This document shows, one piece after another, positions 26,731 through 35,879 of a DNA stretch of 64,000 nucleotides. The position numbers and the translations under genes are program-made. The notes beneath the pieces are model-generated. The model saw nothing but the letters and a program-made list of their open reading frames with translations, made no database searches and was not told the DNA's origin. Numbering within the stretch: position 1 is the stretch's first letter; each line of letters begins with the position of its first letter. The stretch is from Paenibacillus sp. FSL K6-0276. Lineage in GTDB: Bacteria; Bacillota; Bacilli; Paenibacillales; Paenibacillaceae. Where the stretch lies: the NCBI RefSeq assembly GCF_037977235.1, contig NZ_CP150276.1:4898001-4962000 (forward strand), in the 5' to 3' direction.

Positions 26731-27502
26731 GTTCGAGGTCCCCCGCCTTTCTGGATGATTGCGTCTGTGTCTGTGTCTGTGCCTGTGTTGCACCTTGTTT
26801 GCTTTCTTCTTGACCTAATCTTGTAATCATAGCTATCGTTGGCAGACCCAAATATTTCTCAATGTCTGCTTCTGTCTTCAGCGTATCGTCCATGTATTCC
26901 AGCAGGAAAGCAATCCCTAAGCCAATCATCAAAGAAACGATGAAAGCTATAGCCATGTTCATTAAGACATTCGGTTCTACGGGTCCTGGCTCGATAAGCG
27001 GATTCACTTTAGCCTCATTCAGAATCGATACGTTCTGCACGTTAAATAGATTAGGAATCTCATCCTTGAATACAAGTGAAATGGCATTCACGATTTCAGC
27101 AGCTCGTTGATACGAGTTATCTCGAACGACAAGTGTCATCACCTGCGTGTTATTGACGGAGCTCACATTAACCTTCTTCAACAGTTCTTCCGCGGTAATA
27201 TTGAATTGCGGATAATCCTTCGTAACAATATCAAGGATGGCTGGAGTCTTAATAATTTCCTTATACGTATTAATCAATTGAATATTAGTATTAATCTGGT
27301 TTAAATCAAGCTGCGCTGCTGCCGACTGAGTCGGTGTCTGGTTGACGATAATCTTCGTGGATGCTTCATACACCGGATTCTTAATATACAGACTGTATAC
27401 ACCAGCAACACCGCACACTAAAACAACTATGCTAACAATCAGCCATAGTCTCTTCCTGACAATCTGAAAATAATCGCGAAGATCCAATTCCTGTGATGAC
27501 AA
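26711..27502 (-). CDS. ywqC: Wzz/CpsC-type chain-length regulator and kinase activator
   Basis: This 263-residue membrane protein has two helices (about 20-40 and 178-200) flanking an extracellular loop. It opens LDLRDYFQIVRKRLWLIVSIVV, has the proline-rich PGPVEPNVLMNMAIAF motif before the second helix, and a cytoplasmic tail LLEYMDDTLKTEADIEKYLGLPTIAMI. The tail ends with a TQTQTQTQ repeat and would contact and activate the tyrosine kinase encoded next. It starts at TTG, 8 nt after GGAGGT. A promoter with a -35 overlapping the preceding terminator lies just upstream. Confidence 0.92.
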   Translation of the reverse strand: MSSQELDLRDYFQIVRKRLWLIVSIVVLVCGVAGVYSLYIKNPVYEASTKIIVNQTPTQSAAAQLDLNQINTNIQLINTYKEIIKTPAILDIVTKDYPQFNITAEELLKKVNVSSVNNTQVMTLVVRDNSYQRAAEIVNAISLVFKDEIPNLFNVQNVSILNEAKVNPLIEPGPVEPNVLMNMAIAFIVSLMIGLGIAFLLEYMDDTLKTEADIEKYLGLPTIAMITRLGQEESKQGATQAQTQTQTQSSRKAGDLEHVTAAK

Positions 27503-27540
27503 GTGAAATTACCTCCAAGCTATTTCTGAAATATTTCGAT

Positions 27541-27569
27541 ACTATATTCGAGCACTTCCCTATTTGCAA
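27541..27569 (-). promoter_or_regulatory. Sigma-A-type promoter of the polysaccharide operon
   Basis: On the minus strand TTGCAA (27569-27564) is 17 nt from TATAGT (27546-27541). It begins right after the T-tract of the surface-protein terminator and lies about 40 nt upstream of the modulator start. From here genes run leftward without another clear terminator to 11915. Confidence 0.65.
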
Positions 27570-27603
27570 AAAAGTGCCTCCTCTCACCTACATGAGAGGA
27601 GGC
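27570..27603 (-). terminator. Terminator of the SLH surface-protein gene
   Basis: An 11-bp perfect stem GCCTCCTCTCA / TGAGAGGAGGC with a 6-nt loop is followed on the minus strand by AC and TTTTTT. It lies 25 nt after the stop of the SLH protein. Confidence 0.9.
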
Positions 27604-27627
27604 TGTTTACTATACTTTTTTATTTAC

Positions 27628-29658
27628 TTACTTGAAGTTAATGGTACGGTAGATAATTACTGCTGCTTCAGCACGAGTAGCTGTATCGTTCGGATTGAAC
27701 TTACCAGCATTTCCGATAACCAAGTTATGGTCTGCTGCGAATGCCACGCCATCTCTCAAGGATGCGCTGATCTTAGCAGCATCTGAGAATTTACTAATTG
27801 CCGTTGCATTTGTTGTTGCTGCTGGATTGATAGATTTCAATGCGCGGGAAATCATTGTTGCCATCTCTGCACGTGTGATGGTTGCGTTAGGATCGAACTT
27901 AGCGGCACTGCGGCCAGTAATGATCCCTTTCTCCGCTGCAACTGCTACATATGGTGCATACCAAGCAGTTGAACTTACATCACTAAAGCTTTGTACGGCT
28001 GAATTGTTCTCCAGGTTAAGCGCACGAATCAGCATCTTAGCGAACTCTGCACGAGTTACATTGCTCTTCGGTGCGAATTTCCCTTCTCCTACACCTTCAA
28101 TCGCGCCTTTGGCAGCCACGACTTGAATTTGTTTGCCAGCCCATGCTTGTACACTAGCAATATCCGAGAAGTTTACTTTATTCTCAAGCACTGCATAGGA
28201 AGAGAAAGTATCCCGTGGTTCTACGATGAACTCTCCGTTAAGCACACCACCTTGGAATTGCAGGTTGCCGTATACAAGCTTCGCTACGGACAACAATTCT
28301 TTATCAAGACCATCAGTATTCTTAAGCGGCAGTTTAATGGTAATTGGTTGTTTAAATGTGCTTGTCGCTACACCATCTACACTGAGTCCAAACTCGTATA
28401 CATCCGAAGCCAATTTCAATTGTGTAACGGAAGTTACGACTTCTGGTTTAGCAGTTGTTACTGTCAACGCAATGGCTGTACTGAACTGACTCACAGGAAT
28501 CGTTACGGTTACGCCATTAAAGTTTACTGCGATATTTGCAATACCATTGGTCTTAGCTGCTTCAACAATAGCTTTGGACAGTGGAACTTCAACAGTAGGC
28601 GAAGTGATCTTACCAAGATTCAATGTCAGCGTAAGGGAAGTACCTTCCTTACCGGCAGCTTTAGCTGCAGCAGCAAGATTAGCCAAGGCATTGATTGTAT
28701 CGGTGTCTACCAATTTCACAGTTGCTTTGCCATCTACCACTTGTACCAGTTTAGATACATCATAAGTACTAGCAGCTGCAAATTTCTGATCCACAGTTAG
28801 AGGTTTCGTTGTGAAATCTGAACCAGAGTTGGAATTTCCAGAAGTGCTAGGATCAGTTGGTTTAGGTGTAGTTGGTTTAAGATAGGCGTTATAGTAAGCT
28901 TTCGCCAGAACTAAAGCTGCTGCTTTTTCATTAGTTAGTCTAGATTCAACATTATTCTTGGTTGCTACAATCATATCTTTAGTAATTTTGAGATTTGCAA
29001 GAGACGCTCTCAAAGAATAGTTAGCTGTACCAATTGTGCTATCCAGAACAATAGTCTTCACATGATTCGCCAGTTCACTGTTTGGATGAATAATAAGGTC
29101 ACCCAGATCCGATTCTGATTTTCCTTTTAGCAAGGTGATTAGCTTCTGTTCAACGCCGTTTGCGCCAAAAATGAAACTGTAAACCTCTTCAACGGAAAGA
29201 TCTGTAATACCAGCTTGTTTACCGATCTCCTTCAGTAGTGCTTGATAAGCCTGATAATTAGGGGACTTCAGAATATCCGTAACTGCGGATAAATCCGGAG
29301 CATAGATAGACGATACTACTTCTTTATAGAAATTAAACAAAGTAACTTTATCTTCATCGCTGAGCTTAAGTTGAGTCAGAACAGGTGCGAAATCCGCTTC
29401 TAACTTATCTTGTGTAAGACCTTGAAGATCAGCACGGAAATCACGAAGCGTCTGCTTATCAGCATCAGTAAGTGTGCCATAAAGCTTCGTTGCACGCTCC
29501 TTCAAACTAGCAAAATCCGTGCTAGTCGCAGCGGATGCTGTTCCAACAATCCCAAATTGATCTGCGAATCCTTTGCTGCTAAGCGGAAGTCCTGCTACTG
29601 CAACCGCTGCCATACTAACCGCTAATGTCGATACTACTAGTTTCTTTTTCAAAGTCAC
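27628..29658 (-). CDS. Secreted S-layer-homology (SLH) domain surface protein
   Basis: The product has 676 residues, with a signal peptide (LVVSTLAVSMAAVAVAGLPL, cleavage probably after the TASAA near residue 45). An N-terminal helical region (about 45-260) precedes a Thr/Pro-rich hinge (about 265-285) and a beta-rich middle domain (about 290-495). Three C-terminal SLH domains follow (about 497-550, 560-612, 622-676), each with the TRAE motif (NVTRAEFAKML, TITRAEMATMI, TATRAEAAVII). SLH domains bind pyruvylated secondary wall polysaccharide. The start is GTG after AGAGGTG. The gene lies between the phosphatase and the modulator/kinase of the glycan system, and has its own strong terminator. 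Confidence 0.88.
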   Translation of the reverse strand: MTLKKKLVVSTLAVSMAAVAVAGLPLSSKGFADQFGIVGTASAATSTDFASLKERATKLYGTLTDADKQTLRDFRADLQGLTQDKLEADFAPVLTQLKLSDEDKVTLFNFYKEVVSSIYAPDLSAVTDILKSPNYQAYQALLKEIGKQAGITDLSVEEVYSFIFGANGVEQKLITLLKGKSESDLGDLIIHPNSELANHVKTIVLDSTIGTANYSLRASLANLKITKDMIVATKNNVESRLTNEKAAALVLAKAYYNAYLKPTTPKPTDPSTSGNSNSGSDFTTKPLTVDQKFAAASTYDVSKLVQVVDGKATVKLVDTDTINALANLAAAAKAAGKEGTSLTLTLNLGKITSPTVEVPLSKAIVEAAKTNGIANIAVNFNGVTVTIPVSQFSTAIALTVTTAKPEVVTSVTQLKLASDVYEFGLSVDGVATSTFKQPITIKLPLKNTDGLDKELLSVAKLVYGNLQFQGGVLNGEFIVEPRDTFSSYAVLENKVNFSDIASVQAWAGKQIQVVAAKGAIEGVGEGKFAPKSNVTRAEFAKMLIRALNLENNSAVQSFSDVSSTAWYAPYVAVAAEKGIITGRSAAKFDPNATITRAEMATMISRALKSINPAATTNATAISKFSDAAKISASLRDGVAFAADHNLVIGNAGKFNPNDTATRAEAAVIIYRTINFK

Positions 29659-29793
29659 TAAATATGCACCTCTTTATATGTATTTATATTTCTGTGTTAC
29701 TATAGTCCTAGACTATTTCGCCCTTGCCTACACTATTACGTATAGCATCGATTCACCCAATAAAACCCATTCTACCACTATTAGGTAGATTAG

Positions 29794-30576
29794 TCAGCCT
29801 TTTCGGGAAAAAATCCCAAACAATTTGTGTCGATTCCTCCTGATTTGTACGTAATTACCATGATTAACCTCACCATTTGCCACAATTTGCTGAGCATTAC
29901 CGCGCATATAGTCGCGCATCTCAGGACCTAATTCTTTCTCTAAAACCACATAAGCAGCATTTAATCCAAATGGACGATGAACACTGTCATGTGCATCAGA
30001 GGCCAACACATGTACTGCATTTCTACGACATAACTCCAGTGATAGCTTCTGAAGCTTATTCCCGAAGACGCCTGCAAGACTTTGTGCGGTTACCTGACTC
30101 AGTGATCCCAGATCTATCAATCTTTCTAATTTAGAAGGATCGGCAGCCACTTCAGCATTACGCTCCGGATGGGCGATGACCGGAACGAAACCTTGAATGA
30201 TCAACTCGTGACAGATTTCTTCCATGTTGCGTGGGACTCGTGAAGAAGGCATTTCTAGTAAAATGTACCGCGAGTCTGCAAGACTTAGCAGTTGCCCCCG
30301 CTCCAGATCATCCAGTAAATCTCCGTAGACTCTAATTTCCTGACCTGGAAGAACAAGCAGTGGATTTCCATGCTGACGAAGTTTTTCATTCATCAGATCC
30401 ACTGCTTCTCTTATATCGGGGGCGTTATTCATATATTGACCGTTGGCGTGATGTGGTGTGGCAATGACGGAAGTGATCCCGTCTCTATAGGCGTCTTGCG
30501 CCATGACGAGAGCGGATTCCCAATCAGTGGCTCCGTCATCCATAAAGGGTAATATGTGGCAATGGATATCTATCAT
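29794..30576 (-). CDS. ywqE: PHP-family protein-tyrosine phosphatase (CpsB/YwqE type)
   Basis: This 260-residue metal-dependent phosphatase of the PHP family removes phosphate from the tyrosine kinase and its targets. Metal-binding motifs are visible: MIDIHCHILPFMDDGA at the N-terminus, ATPHHANGQY, VIAHPERN and VLASDAHD. The ATG has only a weak ribosome-binding site (GGGAAGGGA about 15 nt upstream), though the start matches the family's usual MIDIHCH. It precedes the SLH gene and completes the phosphatase-modulator-kinase set. A short palindrome CTACC-actatta-GGTAG (29773-29789) lies just after its stop. Confidence 0.92.
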   Translation of the reverse strand: MIDIHCHILPFMDDGATDWESALVMAQDAYRDGITSVIATPHHANGQYMNNAPDIREAVDLMNEKLRQHGNPLLVLPGQEIRVYGDLLDDLERGQLLSLADSRYILLEMPSSRVPRNMEEICHELIIQGFVPVIAHPERNAEVAADPSKLERLIDLGSLSQVTAQSLAGVFGNKLQKLSLELCRRNAVHVLASDAHDSVHRPFGLNAAYVVLEKELGPEMRDYMRGNAQQIVANGEVNHGNYVQIRRNRHKLFGIFSRKG

Positions 30577-30621
30577 ATGTTATCTATCGGTCCCTTCCCA
30601 TAGAAAATTTAGATTTATCAA

Positions 30622-30656
30622 CAAAAAAATACAACCATTCCCAACAGGAATGGTTG
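30622..30656 (-). terminator. Terminator of the lon-engB operon
   Basis: CAACCATTCC (30632-30641) pairs perfectly with GGAATGGTTG (30647-30656). On the minus strand it is followed by TATTTTTTTG. It lies about 25 nt after the engB stop. Confidence 0.9.
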
Positions 30657-30680
30657 CTTGATTGTAAATGAGTTCTTGTC

Positions 30681-31349
30681 TTAAGCTTCAGTAGGTTCCT
30701 CTTGCTGAGGTTCATTTGCGGCTATTTCAGCATCCTCAGAATCTGGAGTTTCATTCTTCGAAGAGAGAACATACCCATCGATTAATCCCCAAAGTTCTTC
30801 TTTACCAAGCCCAATCTCCGAAGAGAATGGGATGAAGTTATCCCCTGGCAGCACGCCAAGCTCCTGCTTCATGATCTTGATATGCTTTTGCCAGCGAGTC
30901 TTCGGAATCTTATCCGCCTTTGTCGCTACTACACACATAGGAAGATCATAATGCTTCAACCAATCGAACATCATCTTATCATTGCTGGTCGGCGGATGAC
31001 GTAGATCCACGATGAGCAGAACAAGTTTCAACGTATCGCGCTCAGAGAGATATTTTTCCACCATCTTACCCCATGTCGCACGTTGCGTCTTCGACACTTT
31101 AGCATATCCGTAACCTGGAAAGTCAACAAAATACATGATATCCTCATTAATACGGTAATAGTTCATATGCTGTGTCTTACCTGGGGTGGAGCTTGTCCGA
31201 GCCAGATTCTTGCGGTTAATCATTCGGTTAATGAGGGATGACTTCCCTACATTGGAGCGCCCTGCCAGAGCAACCTCTGGCAAAGCATCATCAGGGTATT
31301 GATCAGGGCCAACAGCACTGATTATAAATTCGGCAATATTAACTTTCAT
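30681..31349 (-). CDS. engB: Ribosome biogenesis GTP-binding protein
   Basis: This 222-residue YsxC/EngB GTPase is needed for assembly of the 50S subunit. G motifs are visible: GRSNVGKSSLINRM (G1), TSSTPGKTQ (G2), DFPGYGYAKV (G3) and ATKADK (G4). The acidic tail of about 25 residues (KNETPDSEDAEIAANEPQQE) extends past the usual end of the family. AAAGGAAG precedes the ATG. It starts 12 nt after the lon stop, so the two are cotranscribed, as in B. subtilis lonA-ysxC. In that species hemA follows directly; here the polysaccharide locus intervenes. Confidence 0.96.
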   Translation of the reverse strand: MKVNIAEFIISAVGPDQYPDDALPEVALAGRSNVGKSSLINRMINRKNLARTSSTPGKTQHMNYYRINEDIMYFVDFPGYGYAKVSKTQRATWGKMVEKYLSERDTLKLVLLIVDLRHPPTSNDKMMFDWLKHYDLPMCVVATKADKIPKTRWQKHIKIMKQELGVLPGDNFIPFSSEIGLGKEELWGLIDGYVLSSKNETPDSEDAEIAANEPQQEEPTEA

Positions 31350-31361
31350 AGGACTTCCTTT

Positions 31362-33725
31362 CTAATGCACACTACTCGGTGGCTCACTGCTAATTTCATT
31401 ATGATGTTCTACTAACGCATGATGCAAGACCTGATCCATGTTAGATACTGGTATGAACTCCACATCATTACGTACGCTCTCTGGAATTTCTTTCAGATCA
31501 CGTTCATTGTCTTTGGGAAGAAGGATCTTTTTATATCCAGCACGATGTGCAGCTAGAGATTTCTCTTTCAGTCCACCGATCGGCAATACACGTCCACGCA
31601 GGGTGATCTCACCGGTCATGGCCACATCCTTCGAAACATAACGCTTCGTGAGTGCAGAGATCAAAGCGGTAGCAATTGTAATCCCTGCAGACGGACCATC
31701 CTTCGGAATCGCACCTTCAGGAATGTGGATATGAATATCAATCTTCTCATAAAAATCGGGCTGGAGCCCCAGCTCCTCCGCCTTCGAACGTGTATAACTG
31801 AAGGCGGCCTGCGCCGACTCCTTCATTACATCGCCCAGTTGTCCAGTAAGTGTTAGCTTACCCGTTCCCTGCACAACAGTAACTTCGATCAGCAGCGTAT
31901 CGCCACCAACCTCAGTCCAGGCCAGCCCAGTTACTGTACCAATCTGGTCTTCAAGCTCAGCCATACCGTAACGGTATTTTGATGCACCTAGGAAATCCTT
32001 GATCTCATCAGGCAGAATGACTACACTTTCTTTTTCCTTGGTCACAATCTGTTTCGCTGCTTTGCGGCATAACGCCGCGATCTGCTGCTCCAAATTACGC
32101 ACACCGGATTCACGAGTATATTCACGCACGATACGCAATAAACTGTCGTCTTCGATGATCAGTTGATCTTCTGCAAGACCGTGGTTCTTCTTCTGCTTCG
32201 GCAAAAGATAGCGGCTACCAATCTGCAATTTCTCCAATTCCGTGTATCCCGGAATGAACAGCATTTCCATCCGGTCGAGTAACGGACGCGGAATGTTATG
32301 CACTACGTTCGCTGTTGTAACAAACATTACGTTCGACAAGTCGAACGGCAGCTCTACGAAATGGTCACTGAACGAATTGTTTTGTTCTGGGTCCAGTACC
32401 TCAAGCAATGCTGAGGATGGATCTCCACGGAAATCTGCAGCCATCTTATCAATTTCATCTAACAAGATAACCGGATTAATCGTGCCTGCCGTCTTCATCC
32501 CTTGGATGATTCGACCTGGCATCGCACCCACATAAGTCCGGCGATGACCACGGATCTCTGCTTCATCACGCACACCACCAAGCGAAATGCGAACGAACTT
32601 ACGATTGAGTGAACGGGCGATGGAACGAGCCAGTGAGGTTTTGCCCACACCTGGAGGCCCTACAAGACATAGAATTGGACCTTTAAGCTTCTTAACCAGC
32701 TGCTGAACGGCTAAATATTCCAATACCCGCTCTTTTGGTTTTTCCAAACCGTAGTGGTCCTCATCCAATACTTGCTCTGCCTTCTTAATATCGAGATCAT
32801 CTTCTGTCTGTTCATTCCAAGGAAGACCCAGCAGCCAATCCACATAATTGCGAATTACGCCACCTTCCGCTGAGCTCACTGGCATTTTTTCCAGACGATC
32901 GATTTCCTTCTCCATCTTCTCTTTCACGCGTTCCGGCAGATTCTTCTCTTCCATTAGAGTCCGCAGCTCTTCCGCTTCTCCCACCCGACCTTCCTTCTCG
33001 CCGAGTTCTTTCTGGATCGCTTTCATTTGCTCGCGCAAATAATATTCCTTCTGCGTCTTCTCCATCTGCTTCTTCACACGTTGATTGATCTTGCGTTCAA
33101 GCTCCAACACTTCACGCTCATTATTAAGAATATCAAGAAGTTTCTCTAGCCGTTTACTTACATCAATCGTCTCTAGAATTTCTTGCTTATCCTTAATCTT
33201 TAGCGATAAATGACTCGTAATGACATCCGCAAGACGACCAGGCTCCTCAATATCGGATACAGCAGCCAGTGTCTCTGGTGTCACTTTTTTGGATAACGTT
33301 ATATAGTGTTCGAACTGATTAAGTACTGTACGCATCAGCGCGTCACACTCTTGATCGCTATCTTCCTCTTCTGGTAGCTCGCGCGCCATAACCTCATAAT
33401 ACTCATCATTATCGATATAATTAATAATTTCGGCTCGTTCTACACCCTCAACCAGTACACGAATCGTACCGTTTGGCAGCTTCAGCATTTGCCGCACATT
33501 CGCGACGGTGCCGACCCGAAAAATATCGTCCTGACCAGGCTCTTCAATATTCACTTCCGACTGGGAACAAAGAAGAATTAAATTATCTTCAACCATAGCT
33601 TTTTCTAGTGCCCGAACTGACTTCTCACGGCCCACATCCAAGTGAAGAACCATGCTTGGGTACACAAGAAGACCTCTTAGCGGTAATAAAGGAAAACGAC
33701 GACCTTTTGTTTTATTTGTCATCAT
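31362..33725 (-). CDS. lon: ATP-dependent protease Lon
   Basis: This roughly 787-residue cytosolic AAA+ protease has the N-terminal substrate domain (FPLLPLRGLLVYPSMVLHLDVGR), a coiled-coil region (about 180-290), the AAA+ module with GPPGVGKTSLARS, and the serine-lysine protease domain. The catalytic serine is in PKDGPSAGITIATAL and the lysine in PIGGLKEKSLAAHRAG. The ORF opens with a TTG 9 codons upstream, but GGAGGTG lies 8 nt before the ATG at 33725, so I start there (a second ATG follows immediately). It degrades misfolded and short-lived regulatory proteins. Confidence 0.96.
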   Translation of the reverse strand: MMTNKTKGRRFPLLPLRGLLVYPSMVLHLDVGREKSVRALEKAMVEDNLILLCSQSEVNIEEPGQDDIFRVGTVANVRQMLKLPNGTIRVLVEGVERAEIINYIDNDEYYEVMARELPEEEDSDQECDALMRTVLNQFEHYITLSKKVTPETLAAVSDIEEPGRLADVITSHLSLKIKDKQEILETIDVSKRLEKLLDILNNEREVLELERKINQRVKKQMEKTQKEYYLREQMKAIQKELGEKEGRVGEAEELRTLMEEKNLPERVKEKMEKEIDRLEKMPVSSAEGGVIRNYVDWLLGLPWNEQTEDDLDIKKAEQVLDEDHYGLEKPKERVLEYLAVQQLVKKLKGPILCLVGPPGVGKTSLARSIARSLNRKFVRISLGGVRDEAEIRGHRRTYVGAMPGRIIQGMKTAGTINPVILLDEIDKMAADFRGDPSSALLEVLDPEQNNSFSDHFVELPFDLSNVMFVTTANVVHNIPRPLLDRMEMLFIPGYTELEKLQIGSRYLLPKQKKNHGLAEDQLIIEDDSLLRIVREYTRESGVRNLEQQIAALCRKAAKQIVTKEKESVVILPDEIKDFLGASKYRYGMAELEDQIGTVTGLAWTEVGGDTLLIEVTVVQGTGKLTLTGQLGDVMKESAQAAFSYTRSKAEELGLQPDFYEKIDIHIHIPEGAIPKDGPSAGITIATALISALTKRYVSKDVAMTGEITLRGRVLPIGGLKEKSLAAHRAGYKKILLPKDNERDLKEIPESVRNDVEFIPVSNMDQVLHHALVEHHNEISSEPPSSVH

Positions 33726-33811
33726 CGCTTTCGCACCTCCCATGGCTCTCAATTAATCTCATATGAATTCATTCTAACAAAAGCAGCCCCAAAACACCAA
33801 CAAAGTACTTG

Positions 33812-33912
33812 CAATTTAAGAAGAAACAACCTTATTGTCCTTAAAAGACGACAACGTTTCTCGTAGAAATTTGAGGATTATGTAAAGTCTGAAACTATAT
33901 TTTTAAAAAAGG
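33812..33912 (+). repeat. Structured dispersed intergenic repeat, copy B (decayed)
   Basis: This is the second copy of the roughly 110-bp repeat. It shares the ATTGTCCTT start, the ACAACGTTTCTCGTAGAAAT core (near-identical to copy A) and the AGGAT..ATGTA region. The large hairpin is degraded and the short hairpin retains only 4 bp (ACAA/TTGT). It sits between lon and lonB, in the gap 33726-34040, beside a terminator at 33905-33938. I see no gene there. Confidence 0.7.
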
Positions 33913-33938
33913 AAGCAGCAGACACGCCTGCAGCCTCC
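33905..33938 (-). terminator. Terminator of lonB
   Basis: GGAAGCAGCAGAC (33911-33923) pairs at about 10 of 13 positions with GCCTGCAGCCTCC (33926-33938). On the minus strand a TTTTTT tract follows, about 100 nt after the lonB stop. It overlaps the edge of repeat copy B. Confidence 0.7.
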
Positions 33939-34040
33939 TTTATTTTACAACGACAACTCTCACTTTACGCTTAAAATTTGAGATCAAGGCTCGTTCAGCC
34001 CCGGGAACACACTAGCTCACATTTAAGGTTAGATTTAAGC

Positions 34041-35750
34041 TCAACCCTTTGCAGACTCGCCAGCGGCATCGGCCTTCAGGAGTGAAGGTGCTGCTGAGAA
34101 TAGCTCGCCAGCTACAGCAGGAAGCCTTACGTCAGCTGTATCAGCTCCAAATAGATGACGGAATACTTCTTCTACCGTTTCCATAGGAATAACGCGTAGC
34201 GGGGCAAGGTCTGCGAATAGTGATTGCCAGTTTTCTTTTGGAATAAGTACCGTAGTAGCTCCCGCTTGAAAAGCAGCCTCTACCTTCGCGATTACACCAC
34301 CAACAGGCTTCACTCGGCCATGTATTCCTATTTCACCTGTGATTGCTACTGTATTATCTACGGGAAGACCACGAATGGCGGAAACGATAGCTACTGCCAT
34401 CGCAACCCCCGCTGAAGGACCGTCAATCGGTGTTCCACCGGGAAAATTCACATGCAGATCATAACGGTCCGGCTCCAGATTCATGGTGCGCAGTACGGTC
34501 AATACGTTCTCAACCGAGCCTTTGGCCATACTCTTTCTCCGAATCGTGCGGGAACCCCCACCGATCTCTTCCTCATCTACCACTCCTGTTACATTCAATC
34601 TACCTTGACCGTTCTGTGCAGGCGCTGCGGATACTTCGATCTCCAACAAGGTGCCCATTCCCGGTCCATACACTGCAAGTCCGTTAACTAATCCAATCTG
34701 CGGCGCCGAAGGAATCTTGCGCTCTGTACGGAGCGGAAGCTGGCTACTGCCTGCTACCCATTCCACCTCAGCAGCACTTAGTGTATCCCTTTGCTCAGTT
34801 AGCGCTAATCCAGCTGCGAGCTGAATCATATTGACTGCTTCCCGGCCATTTGTTGCATATTGCTGCACAACAGTAACGGCTTCTGGGCTTGGCTTCAGTC
34901 CGATCTTCTGTATCGCGTCACGCGCAATGACCGCAATCTCATCCGGCAATAGCGGACGGAAATAAATCTCCATGCAGCGCGAACGCAGCGCGGGAGAGAT
35001 CTCATCCGGGGAACGCGTAGTAGCCCCAACTAACCGGAAATCAGCGGGTAAGCCATTTTGAAAAATATCATGAATATAAGCTGGAGTATTATTGTCCTCC
35101 GAATTATAATATGCACTCTCTAACAGTACCTTCCGGTCCTCCAGCACCTTAAGCAGCTTATTCATCTGAATGGGGTGAAGCTCTCCTATCTCATCCAGAA
35201 AAAGAATCCCGCCATGCGCCTTCGTCACCGCTCCCGGCTTCGGCTGTGGCACACCAGCCACACCCATGGCTCCGGCGCCTTGATAGATAGGGTCATGCAC
35301 CGATCCGATTAAAGGGTCGGCAATGCCGCGCTCATCGAAACGAGCGGTTGTGGCATCAATCTCTGTGAATTTGGCGTCGTTTTTAAAAGGGGAAAGTACA
35401 TTTTTTTTCGCCTCTTCCATGACCACGCGCGCCGCTGCAGTCTTGCCGACTCCCGGCGGACCATAAATAATCACATGCTGCGGATTAGCGCTACATAGTG
35501 CGGCCTTCAGGGCGCGCAGCCCGTCTTTTTGTCCGACAATATCTCCAATAGAAGCCGGTCTAGTCTTCTCTGACAATGGTTTGGTCAGTGATATCATTCG
35601 CATTTTCCGTAGTTTATCCAGTTCCTTACGCGACTCTCGGTCTACCGCCGTCTTGTTCGTCTTCTGACCCCGCAGCAGATTCCAAAAGTATACGCCGATA
35701 ACCAGCGCGAAAAAGAGCTGCACGATCATCACAACTATACTTAATTCCAT
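34041..35750 (-). CDS. lonB: Membrane-anchored Lon-type protease LonB
   Basis: This 569-residue protein has an N-terminal membrane helix (VVMIVQLFFALVIGVYFWNLL), an AAA+ domain with YGPPGVGKTAAARVVM and GILFLDEIGELHPIQMNKLLKVLEDRKV, and a C-terminal Lon protease domain. The catalytic serine is in PIDGPSAGVAMAVAIV and the lysine in VKPVGGVIAKVEAAF. In B. subtilis LonB is made in the forespore under sigma F. AGGAGGATGACCT precedes the ATG. It lies upstream of lon, as in Bacillus, but with its own terminator between. Confidence 0.95.
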   Translation of the reverse strand: MELSIVVMIVQLFFALVIGVYFWNLLRGQKTNKTAVDRESRKELDKLRKMRMISLTKPLSEKTRPASIGDIVGQKDGLRALKAALCSANPQHVIIYGPPGVGKTAAARVVMEEAKKNVLSPFKNDAKFTEIDATTARFDERGIADPLIGSVHDPIYQGAGAMGVAGVPQPKPGAVTKAHGGILFLDEIGELHPIQMNKLLKVLEDRKVLLESAYYNSEDNNTPAYIHDIFQNGLPADFRLVGATTRSPDEISPALRSRCMEIYFRPLLPDEIAVIARDAIQKIGLKPSPEAVTVVQQYATNGREAVNMIQLAAGLALTEQRDTLSAAEVEWVAGSSQLPLRTERKIPSAPQIGLVNGLAVYGPGMGTLLEIEVSAAPAQNGQGRLNVTGVVDEEEIGGGSRTIRRKSMAKGSVENVLTVLRTMNLEPDRYDLHVNFPGGTPIDGPSAGVAMAVAIVSAIRGLPVDNTVAITGEIGIHGRVKPVGGVIAKVEAAFQAGATTVLIPKENWQSLFADLAPLRVIPMETVEEVFRHLFGADTADVRLPAVAGELFSAAPSLLKADAAGESAKG

Positions 35751-35879
35751 AGGTCATCCTCCTGTTTCGTTCAGTCTACCTTTCCACCTTTGGCTACTAT
35801 TAGGTAGTATAGCCGTTTCGGTAATTAGTAAACGCACAATTGAGGATTTGTTGAATTGTTGGTGTAGAACACCTTTACA

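Noticed and set aside
11889..30576. Mobile element or prophage boundaries around the glycan locus
   Set aside because: I found no transposase, integrase, tRNA junction or terminal inverted repeats at either end. Insertion is inferred only from synteny and composition.
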